Below, piece after piece: positions 45,912 through 57,831 of a stretch of DNA of 64,000 nt. This DNA comes from Dichomitus squalens LYAD-421 SS1. Lineage: Eukaryota; Basidiomycota; Agaricomycetes; Polyporales; Polyporaceae. Made by a program: the position numbers and the translations under genes. Every line of letters begins with the position of its first letter. The first letter of the stretch is position 1. Under the pieces are notes generated by a model. That model did no database searches, was not told where the DNA came from, and worked only from the letters and a program-made list of their open reading frames with translations. The stretch is from positions 219,582 through 283,581 of the forward strand of contig NW_006766886.1 of assembly GCF_000275845.1 (NCBI RefSeq). Reading direction: 5' to 3'.

Positions 45912-47545
45912 ATGTCTTTCCCTGATACTATCATGTCTTCTCGAGGGAGTGAGGTGAGCGAACTGGCCGTGACATTCCATCCCGCGCTGTACCTGCAGAG
46001 GCGAGGTTGGGTGCTTGACATTATGCGGCGCGAGGGCGTTACTGAGGTGCGCACTGGCAGTCATCCACAATGTGTGCTGAATCTAATCGCCCAGCGCGTA
46101 CCAAGCAGATCCTCGACATCGGTTGCGGCGAGGGTGAGCTGCTGTCGTGTCTATGCAACCCCGCACCATGGCTAGCGCCGCCGCCACCGGACGTCCTGCC
46201 ACCCGCGACCGACGCAAGCCCAGCCGAAACGGATGTTCTGAAGGAACTCCACGAATGGGTGCTGCACCCAACTAGAATCGCTGGATTAGACATCTGCAAG
46301 TCCGAGCTCGAGTGCGCAGCACGCGTTACGAAGCCACCAGAACCCGACAGGGACGACGTCCCGTGGCACAGTACGCCCGTGCGCTGGGAGCCTCTCGAGG
46401 TGAAGATCTGGGAGGGCAGCTTGGAGCACGTCAACGCAGAGTATGCGGGGGTAGAGTGCATCGTGGCCACCGAAGTGTACGTCCGCCTCCGCCCTTGATC
46501 GCGATCGCGAGTGCGGTGAGAGAGGGAGGAGCCTGACATTGACATCTCCCATCGCGAACCAACCCCGAACAGCATCGAACACCTCCCCGAACACGTCCTC
46601 GACCGCTTCGCGCCCGTCGTCTTCGGGGCGTACCACCCGCGCCTCGTCCTCCTCACCACGCCCTCCTTCACCTTCAACGCGCGCTTCACCGCGCCCGACG
46701 CTCCCTACGAAGCCCGCTCGGGCTGGCGCGACCCGACCGGGCGGACGGATCGCATCTTCCGGCACCACGACCACAAGTTCGAGTGGACGGTCGAGGAGTT
46801 CGAGCGGTGGTGCCAATCCGTGGCGGGGGAGTGGGGGTATACGGTGGAGATCGAGGGCGTAGGCAAAGCGCAGGAGAAGGACGAGTGGGGGCGGGACGAC
46901 GCGCTCGGGTGGGCGACTCAGTGCGCCGCGTTCACGCGGATCGAGGGCGGAGACTGGGTCACGAAGAGGGCCGCCGCCCTCTGGGAGGCGTCGGACAGGC
47001 TGCACGCGAGGACAGGCTCACCAGGGCCCCACTCCCTCTTTGCGAGTCATCGCTTCGCCGCGAACGACGCCTCCCGCAGCCCCAAGCCCCTGGACGTCGT
47101 CGGGGAGCTCGTATTGTCGAAGATGCTCTACCACCGCGAGACGTCGATCGCCTTGAACGAGATCTGGTTCGAGCGGGAGGTCGAGCTCGCGTGTGGCGGC
47201 TGGATCGACTGGCTTGTCCGTGCCATCCAAGAGCACCCTGGTCTCGCCTTGCGGAGGACTGTGCTAGCGTCACGCATCGACCCGCATTGGACCATTGAGC
47301 TCGACCCCGCCCTTCACTATCTCGTGCCGCCACCAGCGATACGGGAAGACATCTGGCCCTCGCCGCCAGATACCGAGGAGCTGACAGACCTGGAGGAGGC
47401 AGTTGATATGATAGGTTCGCGCCAAGATGGAAGCATTCTCGTCAAGGATGCCGACCTAGAGACGTACGAAGAAGGCTGGGGAGCTGAGAGCGAGGACGCC
47501 AAGACCGGCTGGGGCAATGTGCAGATTGATTGGGGCTGGGGATAG
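45912..47545 (+). CDS. HEN1: Small-RNA 2'-O-methyltransferase HEN1
   Basis: HEN1 methylates the 2'-OH of the 3'-terminal nucleotide of small RNAs and protects them from tailing and decay. Three exons (45912-46046, 46109-46476, 46573-47545) give 491 residues. The opening TFHPALYLQRRGWVLDIMRR is the family's N-terminal signature. SAM motif I is ILDIGCGEGELL. The metal site is EVIEHLPEH with Glu-x-x-Glu-His, followed by LLTTPSFTFNARF and FRHHDHKFEWTVEEF with the third histidine. There are no dsRNA-binding or La domains as in the plant enzyme, so it is the short animal/fungal/ciliate form. A C-terminal acidic region of about 100 residues has unknown purpose. The ATG at 45834 is an alternative start. 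Confidence 0.93.
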
Positions 47546-47884
47546 GCCGGGGGAGACGGTGACAGGATGCCAGACTTCGGAGCTCCGGAGGCCAGCGGCG
47601 GAGAAACATGGACGTGGGGTTGAGATACAAACACTGACCTTACATTCAATGAGAGCCGTTTCTTGTTATTGATTCCACCTGTGGACACTTGGAACATTTC
47701 TGGGAATGCACGAGGAATGGGATATGAGCATGAAAGCGAACATGGGCTCGGTGTATGCAGTAGATTACAATAAGAGTCCTTCGAGGGCGCATCAACTTCA
47801 GTCACACATATTGCGATGGTGGTGCACTAGAGACGCACCAAGAACAGAAATCCTCTCCGAGAACCCCAGCATCCTCCACTACGT
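47546..47884. other. Intergenic between convergent genes
   Basis: 3' regions of HEN1 and VMA9. Nothing else is seen. Confidence 0.5.
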
Positions 47885-48216
47885 TCACTCCACAAGGGAC
47901 TTCCTTGGGCCTACGGACACCTGTGAGTCTCCAAGGCGCGCTCTCTGGACGTGTCCGGGTAGTGCAACACTCACGCTCCAAGGGGTGCACTTGCGCCAAA
48001 TACGTGACTGTCCACATGAGGTAGCAGCATGTAAGTGTCAGAAGGATACTAGTCCGGATGAGCCTGCGCAACAAGCCGTTTCGGTTCAGGAAGGCTGCAT
48101 GAGCGCTGGATGGACACGTACGTCTGGTTGGGACCCTTGGGAGTGCTGAACCATGCCGCCGCCATGAGACCGAGAACGATAGCGAGGACAAAGAGCGTGG
48201 GCAGCGAGGACGACAT
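47885..48216 (-). CDS. VMA9: V-ATPase V0 subunit e
   Basis: Subunit e is a very small, two-helix membrane protein of the V0 proton channel, needed for V-ATPase assembly. Three exons (48216-48122, 48063-47975, 47910-47885) give 69 residues. Helix 1 is LPTLFVLAIVLGLMAAAWF, then STPKGPNQT, helix 2 is IRTSILLTLTCCYLMWTVTY, then LAQVHPLERPRKSLVE. This follows the yeast Vma9 pattern (helix, PK-N loop, helix, Q-HPL-PR). The gene is easily missed because no exon exceeds 95 nt. The acidified store it helps build is also what drives the Ca2+/H+ exchanger at the left of the window. Confidence 0.93.
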
Positions 48217-49472
48217 GGCGGATGGTGCGAGCTCAAGTGATGGTACGCACTGCGCTATGTACCAGCTACCCAAACCGACCGGCGCCTCTGGCAACTGGCG
48301 CTCGAAGCCCTACGCGCTAACAGACGTCACCTAGAACCTCCTCACATGGTTGACAACCCAACCTCCGTGGACGTCAATCCAGTATCACACCTGTCAGCCA
48401 GCTCTGCCAGTGGTATAAGAACCTGCGCAGCGTCGCGGCCCCTTCTCACCCCCAACCACCATCTTCTCCGCATCCCAGTGGATTATCCCCCTCATGTCGA
48501 CTTCATATGCGGGTAGGGATGTCGTCCCTTGATCTTCATCCACGCAAGCACTGGGTCTCGTACTCGCCTACTACTCGTCGCTAATCGGCAAGGAGCATTT
48601 CCCAGTCACTGGGACAGCATGTTGCTCCTGCCCCGCACCCGAGTCGAGAACGTCACAGCTTCTGGGCAGTCCATGTGCCGAGGATCTCATAAGTGACGGT
48701 TGAGGATGTTCACCCAGTAAGCATCGGTCCATCCCCTCGTCCCTCTTCCTCCACCTGATTCCCTTCAGAGGTAGTTCTCCCAGTCGCCCGCCACTCGCGG
48801 CAAATGATGCAGTCGCCGACCAAATCGTCCTTCGTGGTCCCTGGCGTATCTCCTCTAGCACTTCCGGGCCACGGAGTGTTGGGGTTGTATGTCAGGTGGG
48901 GCTGACAGACTTGGGCGGTGGCTCCCCCTTGTCATGTCGGCCCCTTCGGCCTACGAAGACGATGGCGGCTGCTCCTTTCCCTTCTATCCCTCGGAACACT
49001 CGGTAAGCCTACGATCTGCATACCTGTTAGAAATCCTCTGAGTATCTGAGGCTCTATTGTATAGATTCCCTGGGCAAGCCACAGCTAGCACCCCCTCTGC
49101 TGGGAGGGCATCATGGTCGTGACAATAGTCACGGACGCTCATCGTTTCCATCCTTCGAGGGCTGAAGCAAGCTACTTGGCTCAATCCTGCGGTCACTGCG
49201 CCAAGATGCCTGATGGAAACTTGCGACAGGGAAAATGGGGAGATACGCAGACCGAGCTGTCCAGAACCATTGGATATGTCTTCGCACCGTTGTACTCGAA
49301 TATACAGAGGAACACTCTTGTCGAATTGTCGGGATCCAAGTAGTGTGTGATTTATGCAGGTGACAGTGCCTGATCAATATCACTGGTCAGTACGCGCTCA
49401 CTTTTGTCAGCCTGCGAGGGAGAGGCTTACCAGTCTAGACGAGCCTCGACCGTATTCATATGTTGAACCAGT
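48217..49472. other. Intergenic, no gene seen
   Basis: VMA9 promoter followed by sequence with short frames only. The stop-interrupted, motif-free character suggests old non-coding or decayed DNA. Confidence 0.45.
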
Positions 49473-50640
49473 CTACCTCGCCTGCCTGCCGTCGAAAGGT
49501 GCGATGGCAAGAAACCCTGTGAAGGCACGGTGCACGCGACGAACGCAGCCCCTGCGTGAAGATATGTCCGGCATCGCAGTCTGCCGGTGATCGAAACGGT
49601 GGCTGACATTCGTCTTGAACCGAGCAGCGTTTCGCCAGCCACCATGCGCAGGGGCATAAAGGCGTAGTGCACAACCGCCAGTACTCCTCAGTACGAACCG
49701 CCACCATCCAGCCTCTTCACCAAGCATACCATCCTGGCGTTGATCACCAGCAGTCACATGCGAACACATCATATCTCTTCTTCTCCATAGCAATCTCTCA
49801 GCAGCTTCCACCATAGTCTCCATTGCCTCTGTTCCTGTTCCATCCGACTCGTCCTCCCGACTCATTATCGAATCGGGGACCATTCGTGCCCGGCGATCCC
49901 CGTCCGCCTTCGAGCTCGCCTTCACCTCCTTAATCACAACAATCTGCTTCAGAATATCCACCGCCAACTCCCGGTCGGTCCCCCCTTCGACCCGAACCGA
50001 TAACCTCGCCTACACGCCCTCGAGATGTTGACCTTCCTGGGGGAGGAGCATTCAGGTGAGGCCTGGATCGCTTCGCCTTCAGTTGTATTATGCTGGTGAG
50101 CTGACCGCGGCTCCGACCTACTGTAGAGGGCCAGTTCGGCAAAAAAGGCACGTACGACGCATATATGCACGTCCTCAGCAACTTGTTAGGACGGCATGAA
50201 GAAGCGTCCATGGCGTCCTCGAGCAACAGTGTTCACCCCCCGGGCACCAAGGCATAGAGCCCAAACGTCGCGAGACGTCGCGGCAGCGCCTAGAGGGGTG
50301 CATACAGTGAGCACCCTGCTTGCCATCCCGTTTCAGCGACTTGGATATCTGACGCTGGCTCCAAGCTCGTGGTCGCTTTGCGAAGCACGCTAGCCGTGGC
50401 GCCGCTCACCGGCCCCATCGATTTGGGGCTGGTACCGAGGTTACGTCTAGGTCGTGCGCGCATCTGCAACCAACCCTCGGGCCTGAGTCGACCGGGTTCG
50501 GGGGCTCGCTGGGGATTGCGGCAGGGCCTGGACGGGTCGACGCGGTGATGTACGCCAGATTGTTTGTGGAGGTGTTTGCGAGGCCGATGTCAGTCGGGAT
50601 AGCAGATCAGAGAAAAGTCCGGGTCAGCTATGTTCCTGCC
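49473..50640 (-). pseudogene. Kinase-like debris with frame breaks
   Basis: Read leftwards, fragments in different frames line up with the order of a protein kinase C-lobe: IGLANTST near 50590 (compare DFGLA), SRDVWAL near 50280 followed by VNTVARGR and, one frame over, RTPWTLL (compare DVWALG...GRNPW), then LTSIIQLK near 50095 and KVNISRACRR (compare the last C-lobe helices). No catalytic loop was found and the pieces cannot all be joined by introns. A downstream frame, 49473-49967, is long and polar (KEVKASSKADGDRR) and might be its tail. The kinase reading is inference from short matches. Confidence 0.3.
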
Positions 50641-51241
50641 TTACTGTACAAGCAAAGTGAATGACAAGGAACCTCGTTGACTCTTACCGTTTCGACTGCG
50701 GTGCCTGAGCTTTTGAGGACAACGCAAACGACCGTTCACGCATTCAAGGTTCAGGTACAACCGCTGGCTCCGAAACTAAATTACATGAGGAAGTCGATGT
50801 CTTCGTAGCCTTGAGTACGGCGTTCGCGGGGTCGGACACCTACACGATCGCGCGTAGCTGCGGCGTGCTGAGCGTGAGCATCCCGTAGCTGGTGTGGAGG
50901 ACAGCGCGATCGTTCGTTGTTCGCTTCACATGGAGGGATGGAGGGACGGCGGCGAGATGTAGGCGATTCCACAGCGATTCGAGGCGGTGGTTTGGGATCG
51001 CTGTCGCACTTTCCCACAGTGAACAGCGCTTCCTCCCTTGGACGGTGGCTGGGTAGCAATATAGATGATGTTCCACCTAGTATGATGGAAGCTACGCGGA
51101 CCGCGGTCATCTCCGATGTGGCGACGGCGATGACATCTGGTCGTATGAACATTTGTTGCTTCGTATGTTCACCCACAACCCCTCGTCGTTAGGATACTCG
51201 TAGCTCCGTCATCAATTGGTTACAGTAAGTGCAGTAGATCA
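50641..51241. other. Unassigned sequence
   Basis: A minus-strand frame at 50781-51176 is open but has no motif. It may belong to the same decayed locus as the kinase-like debris. Confidence 0.4.
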
Positions 51242-53378
51242 TCATGAGTCATAGCCCTTCTCGATGTCGTCGCTGTCTGTGCGAGGGACCTCTTCTAGTC
51301 CCATTGCACACGCAGACAACGCACCCCGAGACAGCGTCATACCGCTCGAGCTGCTCCTCGCACTGAGGTGCGTCCCTGTCCCGCAGCCGCTATCCACCGT
51401 GACAGTCCCGCTCGTGGAGGTGCCAGCGTCCGTCCCCGAAGACGTTACACCAGCCCCGCTATCAAACCCCGCTGTGGATGTGTGCCGGAACTTCGGCTCG
51501 GAGTATGGCGGAGCAGTGTCGCTGACCCCAGATTGTTTTTGGACGAGGGACAGAATGTTGATGAGAACCCGCGCGCCGAACATGCAAGGGATGCTTGTGC
51601 CCGGCGTCAGCGTCGAGACAACTGCGCAAGAGGGGGGAGAGGGGGGATGACGCACGCCTCGAGGAAGCCGCTGAAAAGGATCTTGAACGTCGCAGCACCA
51701 AAGCGAAACATGAACAGGTTTAGCAAGAAGACCACTACCCGTGGACATACATCAACCGAGTGCTTAATGTACATACGGGATATTTCCACTCACCTGACAC
51801 ACTAGATGGGTGAGGAGATAGGGGTCAGTCGTACAGGGGCTTCGTAGAGCATTTTGTTCACCAGCCTCACACGAAGTAGTAGACAAGTCCGTCCCGCACT
51901 GACATTCCGAGGTATTAGGCAATTGGGACGTTGGAGGCACCCTTAGAATGGACTTACAGAACAACGTGATCAGCGGCGACCTGGTAATCCCGTCTCTGAA
52001 CCGGATGGTTTGGTACAACGTCAAAACGCAGAGCATCGATGTCTGACGACGGTGTAGCTTGTGAGTACACCTAGCGGCAACAACAAGATAAGATACTGCT
52101 AAACGTACTGTAATGTTGCCAATGACGAATGCCCCATAAATGTAGTTGGGGACTGGGTTGGATAGGCAATCGTCAGCATGCATTTGGATAGTCCGAACTT
52201 TCTCATATTCGAGCACAAACCACTTGCGAAGCAGCCTGAGACGACCCCGCTGTGGACGGTCCGTAAGCACAATCCACACCTAGATGCGAGATGGTCAAGC
52301 TGACCCGGGCACCGTGATCACTGGGTTCAGCACTCAGTTCGGCACACTTGAATTACTTCGGCAGTGGAAGAAACTCACAGTCGACATGAAGCAACGCTTT
52401 GACCAACAGGACGGCACTGAAGCAGGCATATAGATCAGATCGCTCTCAATGATGTCATATACATACCTGACACCAATGGATACTGAGAGGTAGGATCATC
52501 AGCATTCATAAAATGCGCCGAAGGATGGAACGAACCTGTATACACCGTAGCAAGGAACAAGAGCAGCTTCCGCGACCTCTCGTAAAGTATCCATACGCTA
52601 AGCAGCCAAGAATATGAGGAGCGTGTGATGGCGTGAGGGCGCACGACTACACGCACCGCAGCGCGAAGACGAACTCCACTGACCACCACATGATGTTCGG
52701 CCCTGCAATTTGGAACGTTGTTGCAACACGACAGCTGGGATCATGAAGAAGCTCAAACCATGTCTAGCTGCATTAGGTGTGAAGGGGACTCACAACTGTA
52801 CATTGTAAGGGATCGGAGGGCCGCGGGGTGAGCTGGAAAAACTCACCGAAGGTGTAGGATCAGGTAGCAAGTACATCGCACCGACGATAAACGTGTGGGT
52901 GCCTATGCCGAAGTAACGGATCTGATTACAGTAACAGAAGCGATCAGAGGATTAGCATATACACCTCTGTGTTTTACAATCATACCCATAGCTAACCATA
53001 ATGTTAACTCAAAAGAATAGAGTGAATGCAATCATCGACTTACGAATAGCAATTTGCTGAACTTCGCCTTAGACATCCACATGATATTGACCTAGTCCAG
53101 AGCTCAGTCGAGCTGCGTGAAGAACGGTCCTCGTAGCAAAGTCGCACCTCGTCTCCAAACGTCAGCTGCCAGTCATATCTGAGGAGTGTAAGTGGGCAAC
53201 TTATAGCATTGAAGTCCATGGCTTCAACATACACGAGCAAGGCGAGAGAAGCGACTACATGCATGAGTATTATTAAGATAACGTCCACGAGTAGATCTGA
53301 AGCGCACGCACCGTTGGCATATACCGAGACACGCAACTCCCAGAACTGTTGGAGCAATCCAGCAAGTATGTCTGCCAT
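51242..53378 (-). CDS. DUF6533-type multi-pass membrane protein
   Basis: Exons 53378-53312, 53254-53233, 53178-53148, 53091-53044, 52921-52847, 52795-52794 (putative 2 nt), 52734-52657, 52597-52536, 52482-52467, 52416-52379, 52197-52109, 52042-51958, 51898-51871, 51801-51794, 51734-51656 and 51593-51242 join in frame to 359 residues. Landmarks are ASLALLVYDWQLTFGDEV (the DUF6533 signature), IRYFGIGTHTFIVGAMYLLP, WWSVEFVFALRVWILYERSR, PVPNYIYGAFVIGNIT, RDGITRSPLITLFLRDGLVY, LLNLFMFRFGAATFKI and GARVLINILSLVQKQ, then a Ser/Thr-rich tail. Function is unknown. The joins around the 2-nt exon and before 52197 are the weak points; the 8-nt exon is well supported. Confidence 0.75.
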
Positions 53379-55181
53379 AGCACGGACTACCGGTCAAGGT
53401 TGCAGGCGTGGCCAGATGAGTCGCACTGGTTCAAGCACGCTCCTTATACACCCGGCGACAACGCATACAACAGCGGAATCTGAGGAGGAGTTCGAGACCC
53501 TGATGAGCCCGCCGACTCAGACCGGGGTCGGACAAAGCTATTCTCGATCTCCGGTGAGAAGTGTTCAACTGACGTCAGCTCGTTCCCCGAATCGCAAGTA
53601 CACTGACATCCGCGGATCGTCGGGTGAGAACGAGACAGTCGATTCAAGCACAGCCGTTACTTGTGGCCAACGTACAGGAGGGGCTGAATGTGAACATGGG
53701 CCATCAGAGGGGCGTCAAAAGTAGTGCATCGTGTAGGATTGACGTACCAAACAGATTGTCTGTGACCTCAGTACGGAGGCCATAGATCTGACGCGCTGTG
53801 CTCCAGGGTGTCAAACACATCTTCTCGGCCACATGGCCGAGCGAAGTCTGTGGCCTGTTGGACATAGGCAGGTGGCAGGCACCGATGAATACCGCTTTGT
53901 CTGGCTATGCGAAGTAAGACAGGTACATGCGTCGCGCTTTCCCTTCTGACACTCCAACAGAAAGCTCTCCCCGGGGCCAACAATGTAGTCGTTCCATCCG
54001 ACCTTCGAGCGGCGCAAAGCGAGAATAGCCAGGGTCGATTGGCATGTGCATGTGAACACAAAGAACATAGACATACTTTGATGAGGCTGCTCGGGCGGTA
54101 TAGTTACGAAAACACTGGGAGACTTCTCTGCAAGATGTGCCTGAGGAGATACTTATAGCTGCGCGTTAGACTCAAGTCCGAATGGGATCGTCGGCTCACG
54201 GGCAGTCCGTGAGACTCGAGAGTGATATGTTGCTCGCGCGTCTACAGGGCGCCTGCTTACCTGGGTCAGCTCAAGCGCCTGCAGCACAGCGAGCAGAGGT
54301 GAGCAGGCAGCGGGCGCCCACGAGCTGGCACTGGAGTGCGACGCGATAACATGATAATTCAGATGCTAAAGAGTTCCATGATTCGAGACGCGGAGTCGTC
54401 CCACAAGGTCTGAGTCCAGTTGCCATCGGGCTCACAGCGGCACCCCCAGCTGGTTAACCGTATGTATGTCGTGCTGACCAATTTGGGCGCATTGTGCACA
54501 GTAAGTCTATATAGGTCAACGGGTCTATAGACCTCTCCCGACGTCACCATCCACTTGCTGGATTGGTTTGTCGGGCATAACAAACCTAGCATGGGATGAT
54601 CCCGTCGACCTCGCTGCACCACGGCCGCTGCCCCCCACCTTTGCTCGCTGTGCTACAGGCGCTTGAGCTGTCCTTGAATCCAGGTAGGCAGGCGCCTTTA
54701 GGCGCGCGAGCAACTGAGCGAGCGACAAGAATTGAACGCCCATCAGTGACTGTATGACTATGTCTGACTTGGGGGTGCATAGACTAACATCATGACAGGA
54801 GAGGAAGTTCATGATTCAACTATATTTCAATTCACTAGAGGCTACGACATTGTATCTACCAACAATTGAACGATGACAACGTCTGAGCTCTCACCACATT
54901 TCTTGGTGCACGTTAGCTTCCCGCCAAAGCGGTACTAGTCCCGAGGGCCACGAAGAGGCCTGCACCAGGCGCGACCATGCTTGTGCGCAATGGACGACCG
55001 TACCTCGGGGCGGCGTCTTGAATCGAAGGCAAGTTGCACCCTCGAAGCCACTTGTAGTCTTGTCCAATGTCTTGTCCAATGCTGTCCATCCTAGGACGGA
55101 TCCGAGGATACGACGAGGTCTTGAAGTGAGCCCGTATGCAAGCCACGCCGTGCGTAGGACCCCCGTCCACAGACGGGGCAG
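53379..55181. other. Intergenic, no gene recognised
   Basis: Contains the DUF6533 gene promoter. A minus-strand stretch around 53810-54074 (LALRRSKVGWNDYIVGPG) looks protein-like but could not be extended. Frames between 54360 and 54812 have no motif. Confidence 0.4.
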
Positions 55182-56200
55182 TCAACCGGGCATAGGGTGG
55201 GGCAACGCGAGCTCAAACCTCGACGCCCGCATCTGTCAGATCGAGTCAGCAACATTACGAGAAGAGACGAAGATGGGGAGGCTCACTTCGAACTGCGGGG
55301 ACAGCGTGCGCCAGGGAAAGGCCGTTTGTCGTCTATAGAACACGTCAGCCTGATAAGATTGGAAGAGGGACTCACCTGCGCGAGATGTCCCACAACTCGC
55401 AACGCCCCAGCCCCGAGTGCAGATCACAGCAGCTGACGTCCGGCGGAGGTGCCCCGCGATGCATATGCGGGTGCGGGTGCGGACGCGCCAAGAAGGTGGT
55501 TGCTTCTAGTCCACTTACCGCTGCACACTTCCTACCTTGACGTCGCCTGGTGTCCTGTCGCGCATGGGGGAGAGGTCGGGGCCTGCAATAGAAAAGTGAG
55601 CATACTAGTGGACGAAGAAGGAAGAGGACGACATACCATCTCGAGGCAGCAGTCCGCTGACGACGCGACGCCGTTGCACGACTGTCGGCGGTGGCGCGTA
55701 CGTCGTCTATCCGTGACGCTTTACGAGTCACGTTCCAGGTTATGGCGTCCGTCCTTTCCTTACCACCGCCGTGAAGGCGGTGAGGTACTCGTCCCGGGTG
55801 CACTCCGGCTTACGCGCATTGTCAGGAAAGACGTTGCAGCAGCGGAGCACCGACGCCTGGGCGCAATCACCCGCTCGACCCGCATTGGCTTCCGCACCAC
55901 AGAGAGGAGGTGGGACGTCAGGGTGAACAGGCTAGATGGCCGCTGTTGCCCGGGATGGCACGCGTCGAACCTAACAACCGCCACAGTCAAGATGTGGCGT
56001 AGAGCAAGGGGGCGTGAGAGACTCACAATGAAGCCGAGCGCACCCAAGTCTCCGAAGCTGTGAGTGGTAGACGACGATGAGCAAGGATGGAGCGGAACGG
56101 TAGGCAAAATGGATACCCATGGTCGTCGGGACCCGTGCTAACCGCCGTCGGTAGGTGGCAAGGCCTGAGAGGGAAGGCATCCGGCGTATAAACGAACCAT
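55182..56200 (-). CDS. Cysteine-rich multi-exon gene of unknown family
   Basis: Seven consecutive coding segments join with matching phase: a segment ending at 56027, then 55931-55764, 55681-55637, 55582-55536, 55432-55376, 55332-55287 and 55232-55182, ending in TGA. The product contains several CC pairs and single Cys: DCAQASVLRCC, KPECTRDEYL, SCNGVASSADCC, SCCDLHSGLGRCELWDIS, then QTAFPWRTLSPQFE and a C-terminal FELALPHPMPG. A TATA box and pyrimidine-rich leader lie just upstream of ATGs at 56200 and 56180. The first exon is unresolved: at least two phase-consistent routes exist and no signal peptide was confirmed. Cysteine spacing does not fit hydrophobins. No family recognised. Confidence 0.45.
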
Positions 56201-56280
56201 GATGGCGGCGGGGAATGTTGGTGGTTGGGAGAGGAGATGGTCGTGGTTGTGAGGAAGGAAGGAAAGGACGGAATGTGGCT

Positions 56281-56287
56281 CTTTATA
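56281..56287 (-). promoter_or_regulatory. TATA box of the cysteine-rich gene
   Basis: TATAAAG on the minus strand within gtggtataaagagcc, about 80 nt before the ATG at 56200. The sequence between is rich in CCTTCC and CACAACCACGACC, typical of fungal leaders. Confidence 0.5.
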
Positions 56288-57831
56288 CCACGATGGGCGC
56301 TCTGTGACGGACTTCGCTGGATTGTTTGATTTGTACAAGCCTCGAGGCTGGCACGGCCGGCCGCTACTGCTCGCATCCGAAAACATAGGATTCGCCCGAA
56401 ACGGCGAACCATGGAGCTCCTGGAGGCTGACTCCAGCTGATCGATCGTACGTCTCCTGCCCGAATAGTCAGTAGTTCAATCCCAGCTCGTTCTTCTCGCT
56501 TCAGAAGACGACGGCGCTGAGAAACAGCCAACCGAAAGGAACGCCGCCCAGCGATTATCGACTGATGCTGGGCATGCATGCTCAGTGGGCGGTGCCCAGA
56601 CTGTGTCAGCCCTAGGGAAGGCGAGAGTTCTAAGCCGTACTCACCTCACTTATTCATGTCAGCCTCGTTCGAGCTGACAGACGGATCAGCAAATCTGATC
56701 AGCCAACTGCGGTTCTCCTTCCGCGATTTCCTGTATTTACCTCTATTTGTCAATGTAGGCGACCTCATCCCACCGCTGTCCGCCACTTCAGATATTCCTG
56801 GGCAGCGTATCGATCGTTAATATATCCGCTCTTAACGGCATTCTGATGCAGGACTAGTTCCAGTTCGTCAGCACCTCCCTTCAGGCGGTGAACAGGAAAC
56901 GTTCAACATTCAACTTGTTCTTGTCGTCAACGATCTGTTGGCCACCTGCCGCGCATCCCAGAAGGAAAAACGGTGGCGGAAATCTCGTGGCTATTATGAG
57001 CTCGTTCAGAGCAGCACACTGTCTGGCTAGAGTGCATCCGCCGTTCAGCGTGGCCCTATACTGGGGGCGGACGGGCACAGTCCTGCATACACAGCATTCA
57101 TGAGCTTGCGTCTCCCCGCCTGGTTGGGAAACATACGCACCTCTGAGCGGTAGCACTCGAATCTGCTCTATATCCCACGAATCATAGTCGATTGGAAGAG
57201 GATGCTGCCAGTGGAAGATTTGAAGCCTGAGTTTACATTGTTCGTCTTGCCGTAGACATTGATAGTAACCTCGAGCTGACGCTGACCACACAATTACAGC
57301 TCTCATAGCACACTTCGAAGACGTATCCAATTGACATTGTCTGGTTGGTCAGTCAAGAATCAAGTAGAGTGACGGCAGTTGCTGCCAGCAGCGAGTTGGA
57401 GGGAAGGAGCGTCTAGGCGCTAAATGGGACACAGTGCGTCCACTGGCATAGTCGTCGAATAAGAATTTCTTCATTAATAACACCTCTAGGCTTCGAAGTC
57501 CCTCTGCGCGTTCCAAGGGGTTTGCTTCGTAACCTTAGCCATTTCTATGGTATGGAAAGCTATGTACGCACTCAAGCGATGTCATATATCGTCTGCAAGC
57601 CAGTGGCGAGAAATCACATGGATTGCGAGTATGCGATTCAAGGAGATGGTCGTGAAGTTCGCAAATAATCCTTCCCACTGATTGCCCGCCCTCTGCTCTC
57701 TCGCTTCCAATCAAGGTATCATAACATCTTGAACTAGGTTTCAATTATTCGTAAATGCGCAGTAGATCTATTGTACTTAGTGCGTGGTCGTAGAGTGTCT
57801 AACAGCTGTCCCAACAGCCGAAACCTGCCTC
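56288..57831. other. Intergenic, no gene recognised
   Basis: A minus-strand frame of 149 codons at 56881-57330 is the longest. It lacks motifs and was not joined to anything. The right end is the 3' region of CYP51. Confidence 0.45.

Noticed and set aside
55182..56200. Hydrophobin reading of the cysteine-rich gene
   Set aside because: CC pairs are present, but there are too many cysteines and the spacing does not follow C-CC-C-C-CC-C.
56881..57330. 149-codon minus-strand ORF
   Set aside because: No motif, no start context, no joining exons; within the range expected by chance in this length of sequence.
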